This document shows positions 23,566-32,391 of a stretch of DNA of 45,455 bases, piece by piece (the stretch's first letter is position 1; each line of letters opens with the position of its first letter). The DNA is taken from contig JAATFM010000052.1 in NCBI GenBank assembly GCA_015655195.1, forward strand, positions 1-45,455, read 5' to 3'. The stretch comes from Terriglobales bacterium (GTDB lineage: Bacteria > Acidobacteriota > Terriglobia > Terriglobales > Acidobacteriaceae). The position numbers and the translations under genes were made by a program. The notes beneath the pieces are model-generated. The model was not told where the DNA came from. It was given only the letters and a program-made list of their open reading frames with translations, and ran no database searches.

Positions 23566-23943
23566 CTATATCTGAATCACGAGTTCTGAATACACTGCCA
23601 ACTGCGTATCAGCAGTAACCAGCTTCATGGGTTCATCGATTGCCTGCGCCACCAGCAGGCGGTCGAAAGGATCGTGATGGTGAAGGGGAAGTTTTGCTAC
23701 GCCTACCGCGTGCCGCGCGAACACGGGAAGCTCCTGAAAGCCGCTTTCCGCAATGGCATTCCTCATCTTCTCGGGGGCCGCTTTGATCTTGCCCAGACGC
23801 GCCTTGATCGCGATCTCCCAGATTGTTGCGGAAGACACAAATATCGCGTCCGCGGCTCCCATAATTTTGCGCGCCTCATCCGTCAGTTCCGGTTCGTCAA
23901 AAACCACCCATAGAAAAATGTGCGTATCGAGCAGGAGCCGCAT
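23566..23943 (-). CDS. vapC: PIN-domain toxin (second module)
   Basis: A 125-residue PIN-domain ribonuclease toxin. Active-site acids are D6 in LLLDTHIFLW, Glu in VSSATIWEIAIKARLGKI, and Asp in HHHDPFDRLLVAQAIDEPMKLVTADTQLAVY. The subgroup (LLLDTH-LLW, DPFDR-L-AQA) is the one that usually pairs with Phd/YefM-type antitoxins, as here. The start codon lies 2 bases after the antitoxin stop. It differs clearly in sequence from the PIN toxin at 20.2-20.6 kb, so the two modules are not a recent duplication. Confidence 0.9.
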   Translation of the reverse strand: MRLLLDTHIFLWVVFDEPELTDEARKIMGAADAIFVSSATIWEIAIKARLGKIKAAPEKMRNAIAESGFQELPVFARHAVGVAKLPLHHHDPFDRLLVAQAIDEPMKLVTADTQLAVYSELVIQI

Positions 23944-23945
23944 TG

Positions 23946-24179
23946 TCAGCCCTCAAAACTTTTCAGCACATCTTCGGGGAGCGGCGCGTCGAAATCCTCG
24001 CTGACCCAGCCTTGGCCTTTCAGGACTCCATAGCGAATGGGCTTCTTTTCCGGCTCCAGTCGAGACAAGCGAGCCACAGGCTTACCTGCGCGGGCAATTA
24101 CAACTTCCTGCCCCTGCTCGGCCAGTTCGACGTACTTGGAGAACTGCGTCTTTGCTTCAAAGATGTTGACAGTGGGCAT
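23946..24179 (-). CDS. Phd/YefM-type antitoxin
   Basis: A 77-residue antitoxin. PTVNIFEAKTQFSKYVELAEQGQEVVIARAGKPVARLSRLEP is the Phd/YefM DNA-binding and dimerisation fold; the C-terminal RYGVLKGQGWVSEDFDAPLPEDVLKSFEG is the toxin-binding tail, whose acidic 'DFDAPLPEDVLKSFEG' form is typical for partners of this PIN subgroup. The ATG at 24179 is preferred over a GTG three codons earlier because AGGTGA lies 6 bases upstream. The leader contains TAGAC repeated (near 24197-24206), probably part of the autoregulated promoter. Confidence 0.88.
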   Translation of the reverse strand: MPTVNIFEAKTQFSKYVELAEQGQEVVIARAGKPVARLSRLEPEKKPIRYGVLKGQGWVSEDFDAPLPEDVLKSFEG

Positions 24180-24216
24180 ACTTATCACCTAGCTAAGTCT
24201 AGTCTAGCACGAGCTG

Positions 24217-25365
24217 CTAAACCGCCACCACAAAGCTGTCTTCCGTGCGGGTAACGGCGTGGTAAAGCGTATCGCGCTCCACGGGAACGCGGCCAGCCTC
24301 GGTGATGAGGCGGCTCAGCTCCTTGCGCGTCATTCCCTGCGGCGTGGTCGCGCCTGCGTCGTGATAAATCTTCTCTTCGACCACAGTGCCGTCTAGGTCG
24401 TCCGCGCCGAAGCGTAGCGCGATCTGGGCGATCTTGGGCGTCAGCATCTGCCAGTAGGCCTTGATGTGCGCAAAGTTGTCGAGCAGCAGGCGGCTAACGG
24501 CGACCTGACGAATGTCAGTAAGGCCAGTCGTGACGGGCAGATGGTCGAGCGGCGTGTTTTCCGGGTGAAAGGCCAGAGGAATGAAGGTCTGGAATCCGCC
24601 CGTCTCGTCCTGCACCTCGCGCAGCTTGAGCAGATGATCGACGCGGTCCTCGTTGTTCTCAATGTGGCCATAGAGCATCGTGGCGTTCGATCGGAAGCCG
24701 TGTTTGTGGGCCAGGCGCGCGGTTTCCAGCCACTCCGAGCCATCGATCTTGTGGTCGCAGATGATGGAACGCACGCGCGCTGCGAAGATTTCCGCACCGC
24801 CGCCGGGCATCGAATCCACGCCGGCCTCGCGCAGCTTGACGAGCGTCTGCTCGATGGTGAGATGGGCGCGACGGGCGAGGAAGGCGATCTCGACCATCGT
24901 AAACGCCTTGATGTGAACCTTCGGGAAACGCTGCTTGAGGCCGCGCACAAGGTCGAGGAAGTATTCGAGTGGCAGGTCGGGGTGCAGCCCGCCGACGATG
25001 TGGAACTCGGTGACGGCTTCGGAATAGCCCGACGCGGCGGTCTGCCATGCCTCTTCGAGGGCCATGGTGTAGCCGGCCGCGTCGCCCTTCTTGCGGCCAA
25101 AGGCGCAGAGCTTGCAGGCGGCCACGCAAACATTCGTCGGGTTGATGTGGCGATTGACGTTGAAGTAGGTCACATCGCCGTGCATCTTCTCGCGGACGTA
25201 GTTGGCGAGCCAGCCCGCAGCCAGCACATCTGTCGTGCCGTAGAGCGCGAGGCCGTCGTCGAAGCTGAGCCGCTCGCCTGCAAAGACCTTTTCGGCAATC
25301 GGCGAGAGCTTCGGGTCATACGTGCGGAAAGGATGCTGCATGGGGGCCAGGGTTTCCGTCTGCAT
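24217..25365 (-). CDS. mqnE: Aminofutalosine synthase
   Basis: A 382-residue radical SAM enzyme of the futalosine menaquinone pathway. It joins 3-[(1-carboxyvinyl)oxy]benzoate with S-adenosylmethionine to form aminofutalosine. The 4Fe-4S site is C80-x3-C84-x2-C87 in PTNVCVAACKLCAFGRKKGD; other family stretches are EFHIVGGLHPDLPLEYFLDLVRGLK, EAGVDSMPGGGAEIFAARVR, MLYGHIENNEDRVDHLLKLREVQDETGGFQTFIPLAFHPENTPL and a C-terminus near ALRFGADDLDGTVVEEKIYHDAGA. Length is normal. No other mqn gene is adjacent, apart from the distant UbiD-family gene at the left edge. It stands between the antitoxin and the SCO-type gene, all on the minus strand. Confidence 0.93.
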   Translation of the reverse strand: MQTETLAPMQHPFRTYDPKLSPIAEKVFAGERLSFDDGLALYGTTDVLAAGWLANYVREKMHGDVTYFNVNRHINPTNVCVAACKLCAFGRKKGDAAGYTMALEEAWQTAASGYSEAVTEFHIVGGLHPDLPLEYFLDLVRGLKQRFPKVHIKAFTMVEIAFLARRAHLTIEQTLVKLREAGVDSMPGGGAEIFAARVRSIICDHKIDGSEWLETARLAHKHGFRSNATMLYGHIENNEDRVDHLLKLREVQDETGGFQTFIPLAFHPENTPLDHLPVTTGLTDIRQVAVSRLLLDNFAHIKAYWQMLTPKIAQIALRFGADDLDGTVVEEKIYHDAGATTPQGMTRKELSRLITEAGRVPVERDTLYHAVTRTEDSFVVAV

Positions 25366-25444
25366 GTATTGATGATAGCGAATTTTGCGGCTGGGCGGGG
25401 TAGATAAGCTAGGGATGGGGCACGGAGCTTCCCTGCCGTGAAAA

Positions 25445-26344
25445 TCAGGCAGCGGAGCGCTTCAGGTCGGTAAAGACCTGATCGACGGTCCAGTCATTGC
25501 CGGGGTAGTAGTGGAGCACCTTGCCGTCGGAGCCGATAAGGGCAGTGGAGAGCGTGTGCGTGATGGTCTGGTCGGCCTCCGGCGTAATGCCTAAATCGAA
25601 GAACAGCGCCATCTTGCCTAGCGTGTCTTTGTCCGGCGCGGCGAAATCCCAGTGGGTGAAAGCGTCTTTCGCGTCGCTGCCGATGTACTGCGCGCCAAAG
25701 GCGCGAAGACGGGCTGGAGTATCGTTTTCCGGGTCGAAGGTAACGGAAAGCAGATGCGTCTTTGCGCTCAGAGCCGGATCGGCAGCAATGCGGCGGTTGA
25801 GATTGGCAAAGTTGCGCGTGATGAGCGGGCAGAAGTTGGGCTGCGGGCAGCGAGTGTAGATGAAGGTAAGCAGAAGTCGCCGGCCACGGAACTGGCCCAA
25901 ATGAATGGCACGTCCGTCCTGGTTGACGAGCCGGAAGTCCGGAACCTGATCGCCGGGCTCGGGCACGTGGTAGACGCTCGTGGGATGGTAATCGGGCTTG
26001 GCCTGCGCGACCACGACGATGTGATCGAGAAGAATGTCGGCGTCGTCGCGCTGCGAGACAAGCAGGTCGGCGGTGATGGTGTCGCCGGGATGCAACTCGG
26101 AGAGAATGTTGGGGTCCTTGACCTTGTAAGGCATTGTCATCGCGTCCATGAAGCCGGGAATGGCACCGTGGGCCACGGTAACTTCGCTGGTGGCAGTGTT
26201 GGCGGAGATGACTTTGCCGCGCAGCTTGTAGGTCTTGTAGTTCGAGGAAGCGGCGGAAGCAGGCGCGTCCGGTTTGGGGCCGGAGTGGCATCCGGCAAGA
26301 ACGGCAACTGCGAGGGCGGCGGCGAGAATGGCGGCACGGTTCAC
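25445..26344 (-). CDS. Copper lipoprotein: CusF-like domain fused to SCO1/SenC
   Basis: A 299-residue lipoprotein: signal peptide with lipobox LAVAVLAGC (Cys about residue 19). Residues about 38-115 are a CusF-like copper-binding domain (YKLRGKVISANTATSEVTVAHGAIPGFMDAMTMPYKVKD, with the Met-rich MDAMTMPY), and residues about 128-299 form a thioredoxin-fold SCO1/SenC domain (VPDFRLVNQDGRAIHLGQFRGRRLLLTFIYTRCPQPNFCPL). The copper site Cys pair is spaced C-x5-C rather than C-x3-C; the partner His is in ITHTLSTALIG. SCO proteins deliver copper to the CuA site of cytochrome oxidase; the CusF part may hold copper for it (inference). Divergent from addB. Confidence 0.92.
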   Translation of the reverse strand: MNRAAILAAALAVAVLAGCHSGPKPDAPASAASSNYKTYKLRGKVISANTATSEVTVAHGAIPGFMDAMTMPYKVKDPNILSELHPGDTITADLLVSQRDDADILLDHIVVVAQAKPDYHPTSVYHVPEPGDQVPDFRLVNQDGRAIHLGQFRGRRLLLTFIYTRCPQPNFCPLITRNFANLNRRIAADPALSAKTHLLSVTFDPENDTPARLRAFGAQYIGSDAKDAFTHWDFAAPDKDTLGKMALFFDLGITPEADQTITHTLSTALIGSDGKVLHYYPGNDWTVDQVFTDLKRSAA

Positions 26345-26459
26345 GTCTGAAGTTTACAACCGGAGGCGTCAGCAGGGCGACGGGTCGGCCTGCCGCCGTT
26401 TTCCTCACGCGGTGCGCCGGCCCGAGAGGGTATAACGCTGAAATGGGGAACAAGCTGCG

Positions 26460-29126
26460 GTGAAAGACGAGCCGGGGAACGCGCCAAAGAACGAAATCGA
26501 CGAATGGCTTCACAGCGGCGGGCCCGTGGTGGCAGCCAGCGACCGCGCCGCACGCGCCATTGCCGCCGAATATCACCGCCGGCGGCGCGAGGAGGGCCTC
26601 GCCGGCTGGGCCGCGCCGGATGTGCTCTCATGGGCTGCCTTTGTGCGGGCGGAGTGGGAGCGGCGGCGAACAGATGGGCGGCTGCTGTTGAATCCGGCGC
26701 AGGAAGAGGCGCTGTGGACGGGGATTATCCGCGAAAGTAAACATAGCGCGGGGCTTCTTGAGGGGCCTCTGCGGCGGCTCGCCGGGCTCTGCATGGAGGC
26801 GCACGGGCTGCTCTGCGCCTATGCGCCACGCTATCTGGGCCGGCCCGCCCGCAGTGGCTGGCAGCAGGATGCGGGCGTTTTCAGTGAGTGGCTCGCCGGA
26901 TTCGATGCCGAGTGCCGTGCGAAAAAGCTGGTAAGCGCAAGCCGGATTGGCCGTGAGCTTGTAGCGGGGCTGGAAGCCGAGGCCGCGACAGACTGGCAAA
27001 GCAGGCCGCCGCTCATGCTGGCAGGCTTTGACCGCATAACGCCGGAGCAGCGAAGCATCGCGGAGGCATGGGGTGAGACAAAAACAGCCGCACCGGCGGA
27101 GCCTGCGAGCGAAACGCATTATTTCGCCGCGCCAGACCAGCGAGCGGAGTTGGCCGCCTGCGCGGCATGGTGCGCCGAAGAGCTTGCCGCAAATCCGCAG
27201 GCACGCCTGCTGGTAATTACGCAGGATGCAAGCCAGCGGCGCGGCGAAATCGAGCGGGCTTTTCTGCGCGCTGGCGTGCCGCATGAGTTTTCGCTCGGCG
27301 TGCGGCTGGCCGGAGTGGGGTTGGCGCGGAGCGCGCTGCTGCTTCTTCGCTGGCTTGATGGCGCGCTGGCGGAAAACGAGATCGACTGGCTTTTTTCAGC
27401 GGATTGGACCCTAGGAAGCGAAGAGCGTGCGGCCTTGCAGGCATATTGTCGCGGACTGCGCCGCAAAGGATGGGAGCGGACCGAATGGACGCTGGAAGCA
27501 TTTCTGCGCGCCAGCGGCAGTTCCCTGCCCGTTTCCGACTCCTGGGCACGGCGAATGCAGGCAGCGCGGCAGAGGCTGCGAGAGAGCGCGGGGCGGGAGC
27601 ACAGGCCGCTCGAATGGGCGGGCGTCGCTGGGCTACTGCTGAAAGATGCCGGCTGGGCAGGAACGCGCGCCGCGACGAGCGCTGAGTTTCAGGCGGTGCG
27701 GCGGTGGGAGCAGGCGCTCGACACCTGCGGCTCGCTGGGCTTCGACGGGCGGCGGATGGCGTGGCGAGAGTTTCTGGCAGAGCTACAGCAGGCAGCAGCG
27801 GAGACGCTCTTTGCGCTCGAATCCGAAGACGCGCCGGTGCTGATCGCCGGGCCAGCCGAGTCGGCGGGACTCACCGCGGACGGAATCTGGTTTCTGGGCG
27901 CGGACGAGGATTCTTGGCCCGCGCGCGGCAGCGGAAATCCTCTGCTGCCGGCCGCCGTGCAGCGCGAAGCGGGAATGCCGCACGCAACCGCCGAGTTGGA
28001 CCGCGAGATTGCCGCGACTGTGACGCGCAGGCTGCTCGGCTCAGCAGCAGAGGCGCGGTTCAGCTATGCAAGCCTGAAGGATGGCGTCGAAACGCGGGCC
28101 TCGCGGCTGGTGGCGGGCGTTGCAGGCAGCCCGCAACCCCTGGTCGCGCCTCGTCTGGGGTCAGGTTCCAGCCCGAGCACGGAGCAATTCGTCGATACGG
28201 CTCGGATTCCCCTGCGCGCGGAGGACGGCGCAGCAGTAACGGGCGGTTCCGGCGTTCTGACGGCGCAATCGCTGTGCGGATTTCAGGCCTTTGCAAAGGA
28301 GCGGCTGGCGGCACAGGGTTGGAATCTTGCCGAGGCCGGGCTGACGCCGCCGGTGCGGGGCAAACTGCTGCACGCGGCGTTGAGCGGCGTATGGGGCGCG
28401 CCGGACGGGATTCGGACGCTGGAAGAGCTGAAGCGGCTGGCGGATCTGGAGGCATTTACAGCCGTGCACGTCCGGCGGGCAATGGAAAAAGAGCTGCCTC
28501 GCGCGGTGCGGGAAGAGATGCCGGCGCGGTATCTCGAACTCGAAGAAGAGCGACTTCGTCGGCTGGTGGCGGAATGGCTGCGTTACGAAGAAAAGCGCCT
28601 TAGTTTCAGCGCGTTAGAAGCAGAAGCAAAAGCGAAAGTTCAAATAGCAGGACTGACGCTGGACGTACGGCTGGACCGACTGGATCAACTCAACGACGGC
28701 ACGAAGCTGGTGATCGATTACAAGACCGGCGAGGTTTCGCCGCGCGAGTGGGATACGCCGCGGCCCGAGGACGTGCAGTTGCCGCTGTATGCGGGGTTTG
28801 CGCTTGGCGGCGGAAGCAATGTGGGGGGGCTGGTTTTTGCGCGGGTGCAGCCGGGCGAGATGAAGTTTGCCGGCAAGGTGCGCGACCCGCTGGGAACGCT
28901 GAGCGCCGAGCTGAGCAAAAGGCTCGACCTGGTGAAGAAGCCGCTCACGGACGAGGACATAGAGCAGTGGCGCACGGAGATTGAAAGGCTGGCGCAGGAT
29001 TTTCTGGCCGGACGCGCCGACGTAGACCCGCGCAAGCTGCCGGAGACCTGCGAAAGCTGCGGCTTGCAGGCGCTCTGCCGAGTGCATGAGACAGCGGCGC
29101 ATGGAGCGGAGAACGCGGATGAATAA
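26460..29126 (+). CDS. addB: AddB/RexB-like nuclease subunit with Fe-S cluster motif
   Basis: An 888-residue protein of the AddB/RecB-nuclease type, partner of the downstream helicase. The N-terminal two thirds resemble an inactivated helicase core (VVAASDRAARAIAAEYHRRR, LMLAGFDRITPEQRSI, ARLLVITQDASQRRGEIERAFLRAGVP). The C-terminal PD-(D/E)xK nuclease shows VQIAGLTLDVRLDRLDQLNDGTKLVIDYKTGEVSPREW and VQLPLYAGF. Four cysteines, C606 (SLCGFQAF) and C864-x2-C867-x5-C873 (ETCESCGLQALC), match the AddB 4Fe-4S arrangement. AddAB processes DNA double-strand ends for RecA repair. The start is GTG at 26460; a ribosome site is not obvious. Its end overlaps addA by 8 bases. Confidence 0.88.
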   Translation: MKDEPGNAPKNEIDEWLHSGGPVVAASDRAARAIAAEYHRRRREEGLAGWAAPDVLSWAAFVRAEWERRRTDGRLLLNPAQEEALWTGIIRESKHSAGLLEGPLRRLAGLCMEAHGLLCAYAPRYLGRPARSGWQQDAGVFSEWLAGFDAECRAKKLVSASRIGRELVAGLEAEAATDWQSRPPLMLAGFDRITPEQRSIAEAWGETKTAAPAEPASETHYFAAPDQRAELAACAAWCAEELAANPQARLLVITQDASQRRGEIERAFLRAGVPHEFSLGVRLAGVGLARSALLLLRWLDGALAENEIDWLFSADWTLGSEERAALQAYCRGLRRKGWERTEWTLEAFLRASGSSLPVSDSWARRMQAARQRLRESAGREHRPLEWAGVAGLLLKDAGWAGTRAATSAEFQAVRRWEQALDTCGSLGFDGRRMAWREFLAELQQAAAETLFALESEDAPVLIAGPAESAGLTADGIWFLGADEDSWPARGSGNPLLPAAVQREAGMPHATAELDREIAATVTRRLLGSAAEARFSYASLKDGVETRASRLVAGVAGSPQPLVAPRLGSGSSPSTEQFVDTARIPLRAEDGAAVTGGSGVLTAQSLCGFQAFAKERLAAQGWNLAEAGLTPPVRGKLLHAALSGVWGAPDGIRTLEELKRLADLEAFTAVHVRRAMEKELPRAVREEMPARYLELEEERLRRLVAEWLRYEEKRLSFSALEAEAKAKVQIAGLTLDVRLDRLDQLNDGTKLVIDYKTGEVSPREWDTPRPEDVQLPLYAGFALGGGSNVGGLVFARVQPGEMKFAGKVRDPLGTLSAELSKRLDLVKKPLTDEDIEQWRTEIERLAQDFLAGRADVDPRKLPETCESCGLQALCRVHETAAHGAENADE

Positions 29127-32100
29127 AGCGCCGACGAAGCAAAAGGAGATTCCGGACAGAAGGCAGCGCGAAGAAGCTCTGGCACCAGGACGGAATGTGC
29201 TGGTGCAGGCTCCGGCAGGCTCCGGCAAAACGTACCTGCTCACGCAGCGATTCCTGCGGCTTCTGGCGGAGGTGGACGATCCCGCGGAAATTGTCGCAAT
29301 TACCTTCACAAAAGCCGCGGCGGCGGAGATGCGGCACAGGATTCTGGCGGAGCTGGAAAAAGCCGCGAGCGGCAACGAAGCCTCCGGTCCAGACACGTTT
29401 TCTCCCGACGAGTCTTCGATGATTGCTCCCGCCGCAAAAGCGCTCGAACAGTCGCAGAAGCGAGGCTGGAACCTGCTCGAAATGGGCGCGCAGTTGCGGA
29501 TTTCGACGATCGATTCCTTCTGCCGCGAGATTGCCGTGCAGCAGCCGTTGCTCGCCGGCCTGGGCGGGGCGCTGGAGATTGCCGGCGAGCCGGAAGAACT
29601 CTATCGGCGCGCTGCGCGGAGCACGCTGCAAACCCTCGGCGCGCAGCCCACGGCGCAGAATGCCGAGGTAAGGCAGGCGGTCGAAGCTCTGCTCGTGTGG
29701 CGCGACAACAACTGGCACGAGCTTGAGAGCCAGCTTGCGGAGATGCTGGCGAAGCGCGACCGGTGGATGCACGGCATTGTGCTGAGCCGGGAACAGGACT
29801 GGGAGACGCTGCGCGAGCGGCTGGAGCGGCCGTTTGCGGAAGCGGCCCTGCACGGAGCAGAGGACGCGCCGCAGCGATACACCGAGGAAGAGTGGCAAAT
29901 TGTGCGGGAGTGTTTTACGCTGCTGCGCCATGCGGCGGCAGAGCTTCAGGTGGTCTTTGCCGAGGCCGGCGCAACGGACTACACCGAGGTGGCGCTGCAG
30001 GCGCAGCGCGTGCTGGAGGACGAAGACCGCGCGCCGACAGATGCAGGATTGGCGATTGCAGATGGAATCCACCACCTGCTTGTGGACGAGTTTCAGGACA
30101 CGAGCCGCCGTCAGCACAGGCTGATTGCAAGCGTGGCGGCGGCTTGGCCGGATACGGCAGGCAGGAGCATCTTTGCGGTCGGCGACCCGATGCAGTCCAT
30201 CTACCTTTTTCGCAGCGCGGATGCGGAGCTCTTTCCACGCGTGCGGCAGATAGGGCTCGCGCTGCCGGATGGCGAGACGCTGCAATTCGATTTCGTGCAG
30301 TTGAGCGCGAACTTTCGCACGGCTCCGGGGCTGGTGGAGGAGTTGAACAACTTTTTCCGCACAGCCTTTGCGGAGCCCGACGCCGGAGGAATCACATTTG
30401 CGCCTGCCGAAGCGGCGCGGGAAGGCGCAAAGGAGGGAGAAAAGCGGCTCAAGACGCACTTCGGCTTTGCCGCGGGAAGCGAAGCGCAAACGGCGGAGAT
30501 TGTGGAGTTAATTCAGAACCACATAGAGCCTATGCGCGCAGCGAAGGCGCAAGGTGAAAAGTATCGGATCGCCGTGCTGGGCCGGACAGCGAAGATTCTT
30601 TCCCCCATCGCAGCCGCACTGCGGGAGGCAGAAATCCCCTTCCGCGCACAGGGGCTGGAGGGTCTCGGCGGCCGGCCGGAAGTGAAAGACGCAGTGGCGC
30701 TGGCACGGGCGCTGCTGAATGGCGAAGACCGCGTGGCATGGCTGAGCGTACTGCGAGCGCCATGGTGCGGGCTGTCCCTCACCGACCTGCACACACTGGC
30801 AAGCGCGGACGATGCAGCGCTGAAGCGGCGCGCAATTCCGGAACTGATGCAGGAACGAGCGCATCTGCTGAGCGAAGAGGGACAGCGGGCCATCGAGCGG
30901 GTGCGGCGAGCCATCGAAGAGACGCCGGAGATGGCGAATGCGGCGCTGGGAACGCGCGTCGAGCAGATGTGGCTGCGGCTGGGCGGAGCCGATTGCGTGG
31001 ATGAGGCGGCGAGGGCTAATCTCGACCTGTTGTGGAGTTGCTTCGACGCGCTTCCCGAAGGCGAGTCGGACCTGCTCGGCTCTGCCCTCGATTCCACTCT
31101 TGAAAAACTGACAGCGCTGCCCGATCCGAATGCCGAAAGCGAGTGCGGCGTGCACCTGATGACGATTCACAAATCGAAGGGGCTGGAATTTGAAGTCGTA
31201 ATCGTGCCTGAGCTGCAGACGCGGACACGAGCCACACAGCACCGGATGATTGCGTGGCTGGAACAAGAACACGAAGAGGCGGGCGGCGCGGATGAGGTGA
31301 CGGAGTTCCTGGTGGCTCCACAACAGGCCAGGGGCGCAGACAAGGGAACGGCAAAGGCGTGGGTGGATTCCGTCTATGCCGCGCGCGAGAAAGAGGAGAT
31401 GAAGCGGCTGCTCTATGTGGCCGCGACGCGGGCACGGGAAGAACTGCATCTCTTTGCGCGGCTCAAGCCGAAGAAGGAAGGCAAAAAAGCGGAGGAAGAA
31501 CGTTTAGCTCCGCCGTCAAACAGCCTGCTGGCGACGGCTTGGCCAGCGTTGAAGGACGAAGCTAAGAAGCAGTTTAAGGCGTGGGAGCAAACGGCGCAGA
31601 CGGACACAACAGCAACGACGGAAGAGACTGGAAGCACTCCAAATGCCGAGAAGCCGGCTATTCTGCGCCGCCTGCCCGCGGATTACAAACCACCGGCAAC
31701 CGAGGCCGTATCCGGGCACGGCCAGCAAATTTCCAGAACAGGGGAAGAGCGGGCCTACGAGCGGCATGAAGGTGGTCTGCTTTCCCGCGCATCGGGAACA
31801 GCGGCTCATGCGTTGCTGGCAGAATTGGCGCGCCTGCGTGCGGAGAAGGGCTGGGACGAGGCGAGGACGGCGCTACGAGGAATGCTTCCGCGCACTGCGG
31901 CGGGGATTCGCGCTGGTGGCACAGACGCGGCACAGGCAGAGAAGATTGCCGCCGAGGCGCTGGAGCTTGTCTTACGCGCCTCCGAGGATAAAGATGCGCA
32001 GTGGATTCTTTCGCCGCACGCGGATGCGGCAAACGAGGCTCGCTGGATCGGTGTGGTCGATGGAAAGCTGCGGACGGTACAAGCCGACCGCGTCTTTCGC

Positions 32101-32331
32101 GCGGGACCGAAGCCCAACGCCAAGGGCGACAGTGTGTGGTGGATTGTCGATTACAAAACAGCGGAAGCGAACCAGCCCGATGCTGCGGCGCTCATAAAAT
32201 TGCATGAGCTTTTCGCGCCACAGCTAGCGCTCTATGCGCGGGTGCTGCGGCTGATGCGCGGAACCGGAGCGCGGGTCTGCGCGGGCCTGTATTACCCCAA
32301 GATGCGAAAGTTCGATTGGTGGGAAGCGTAG
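29119..32331 (+). CDS. addA: AddA-like UvrD/RecB helicase-nuclease
   Basis: A 1070-residue superfamily 1 helicase with a C-terminal nuclease. Motifs in order: Walker A APAGSGKT (about 31-38), Ia ITFTKAAAAEM, II LLVDEFQDTS (about 320), III FAVGDPMQSIYLFRSAD, IV region LSANFRTAPGLVEELN, V GVHLMTIHKSKGLEFEVVIVP, VI LLYVAATRAREELHLFA. The nuclease shows WWIVDYKTAE and LALYARVLRLM in the last 70 residues. With AddB it unwinds and trims double-strand breaks. Starts at 29086, 29101 and 29119 are all in frame; 29119 is preferred because GGAG stands 8 bases before it, giving an 8-base overlap with addB typical of coupling. Confidence 0.92.
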   Translation: MNKAPTKQKEIPDRRQREEALAPGRNVLVQAPAGSGKTYLLTQRFLRLLAEVDDPAEIVAITFTKAAAAEMRHRILAELEKAASGNEASGPDTFSPDESSMIAPAAKALEQSQKRGWNLLEMGAQLRISTIDSFCREIAVQQPLLAGLGGALEIAGEPEELYRRAARSTLQTLGAQPTAQNAEVRQAVEALLVWRDNNWHELESQLAEMLAKRDRWMHGIVLSREQDWETLRERLERPFAEAALHGAEDAPQRYTEEEWQIVRECFTLLRHAAAELQVVFAEAGATDYTEVALQAQRVLEDEDRAPTDAGLAIADGIHHLLVDEFQDTSRRQHRLIASVAAAWPDTAGRSIFAVGDPMQSIYLFRSADAELFPRVRQIGLALPDGETLQFDFVQLSANFRTAPGLVEELNNFFRTAFAEPDAGGITFAPAEAAREGAKEGEKRLKTHFGFAAGSEAQTAEIVELIQNHIEPMRAAKAQGEKYRIAVLGRTAKILSPIAAALREAEIPFRAQGLEGLGGRPEVKDAVALARALLNGEDRVAWLSVLRAPWCGLSLTDLHTLASADDAALKRRAIPELMQERAHLLSEEGQRAIERVRRAIEETPEMANAALGTRVEQMWLRLGGADCVDEAARANLDLLWSCFDALPEGESDLLGSALDSTLEKLTALPDPNAESECGVHLMTIHKSKGLEFEVVIVPELQTRTRATQHRMIAWLEQEHEEAGGADEVTEFLVAPQQARGADKGTAKAWVDSVYAAREKEEMKRLLYVAATRAREELHLFARLKPKKEGKKAEEERLAPPSNSLLATAWPALKDEAKKQFKAWEQTAQTDTTATTEETGSTPNAEKPAILRRLPADYKPPATEAVSGHGQQISRTGEERAYERHEGGLLSRASGTAAHALLAELARLRAEKGWDEARTALRGMLPRTAAGIRAGGTDAAQAEKIAAEALELVLRASEDKDAQWILSPHADAANEARWIGVVDGKLRTVQADRVFRAGPKPNAKGDSVWWIVDYKTAEANQPDAAALIKLHELFAPQLALYARVLRLMRGTGARVCAGLYYPKMRKFDWWEA

Positions 32332-32334
32332 TAC

Positions 32335-32367
32335 CGAGGAACGAGGAGAATCCACCTCTCATCTCTC
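32335..32367. repeat. Inverted heptamer pairs between addA and pyrE
   Basis: CGAGGAA-CGAGGAG (32335-32348) begins three bases after the addA stop. ACCTCTC-ATCTCTC (32354-32367) is, on the minus strand, GAGAGAT-GAGAGGT, so two period-7 pairs face each other across 5 bases in this 60-bp convergent gap. Confidence 0.55.
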
Positions 32368-32391
32368 TGCGAGATATAAAACGCCCGCGCC

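Noticed and set aside
20220-24179. Idea that the two toxin-antitoxin modules are a duplication
   Set aside because: Toxins share only PIN active-site positions, and antitoxins belong to different fold families (RHH versus Phd/YefM).
28945-30489. 514-codon open frame on the minus strand opposite addA
   Set aside because: Covers helicase motifs of addA in antisense, has no recognisable domain, and composition is that of a shadow frame.
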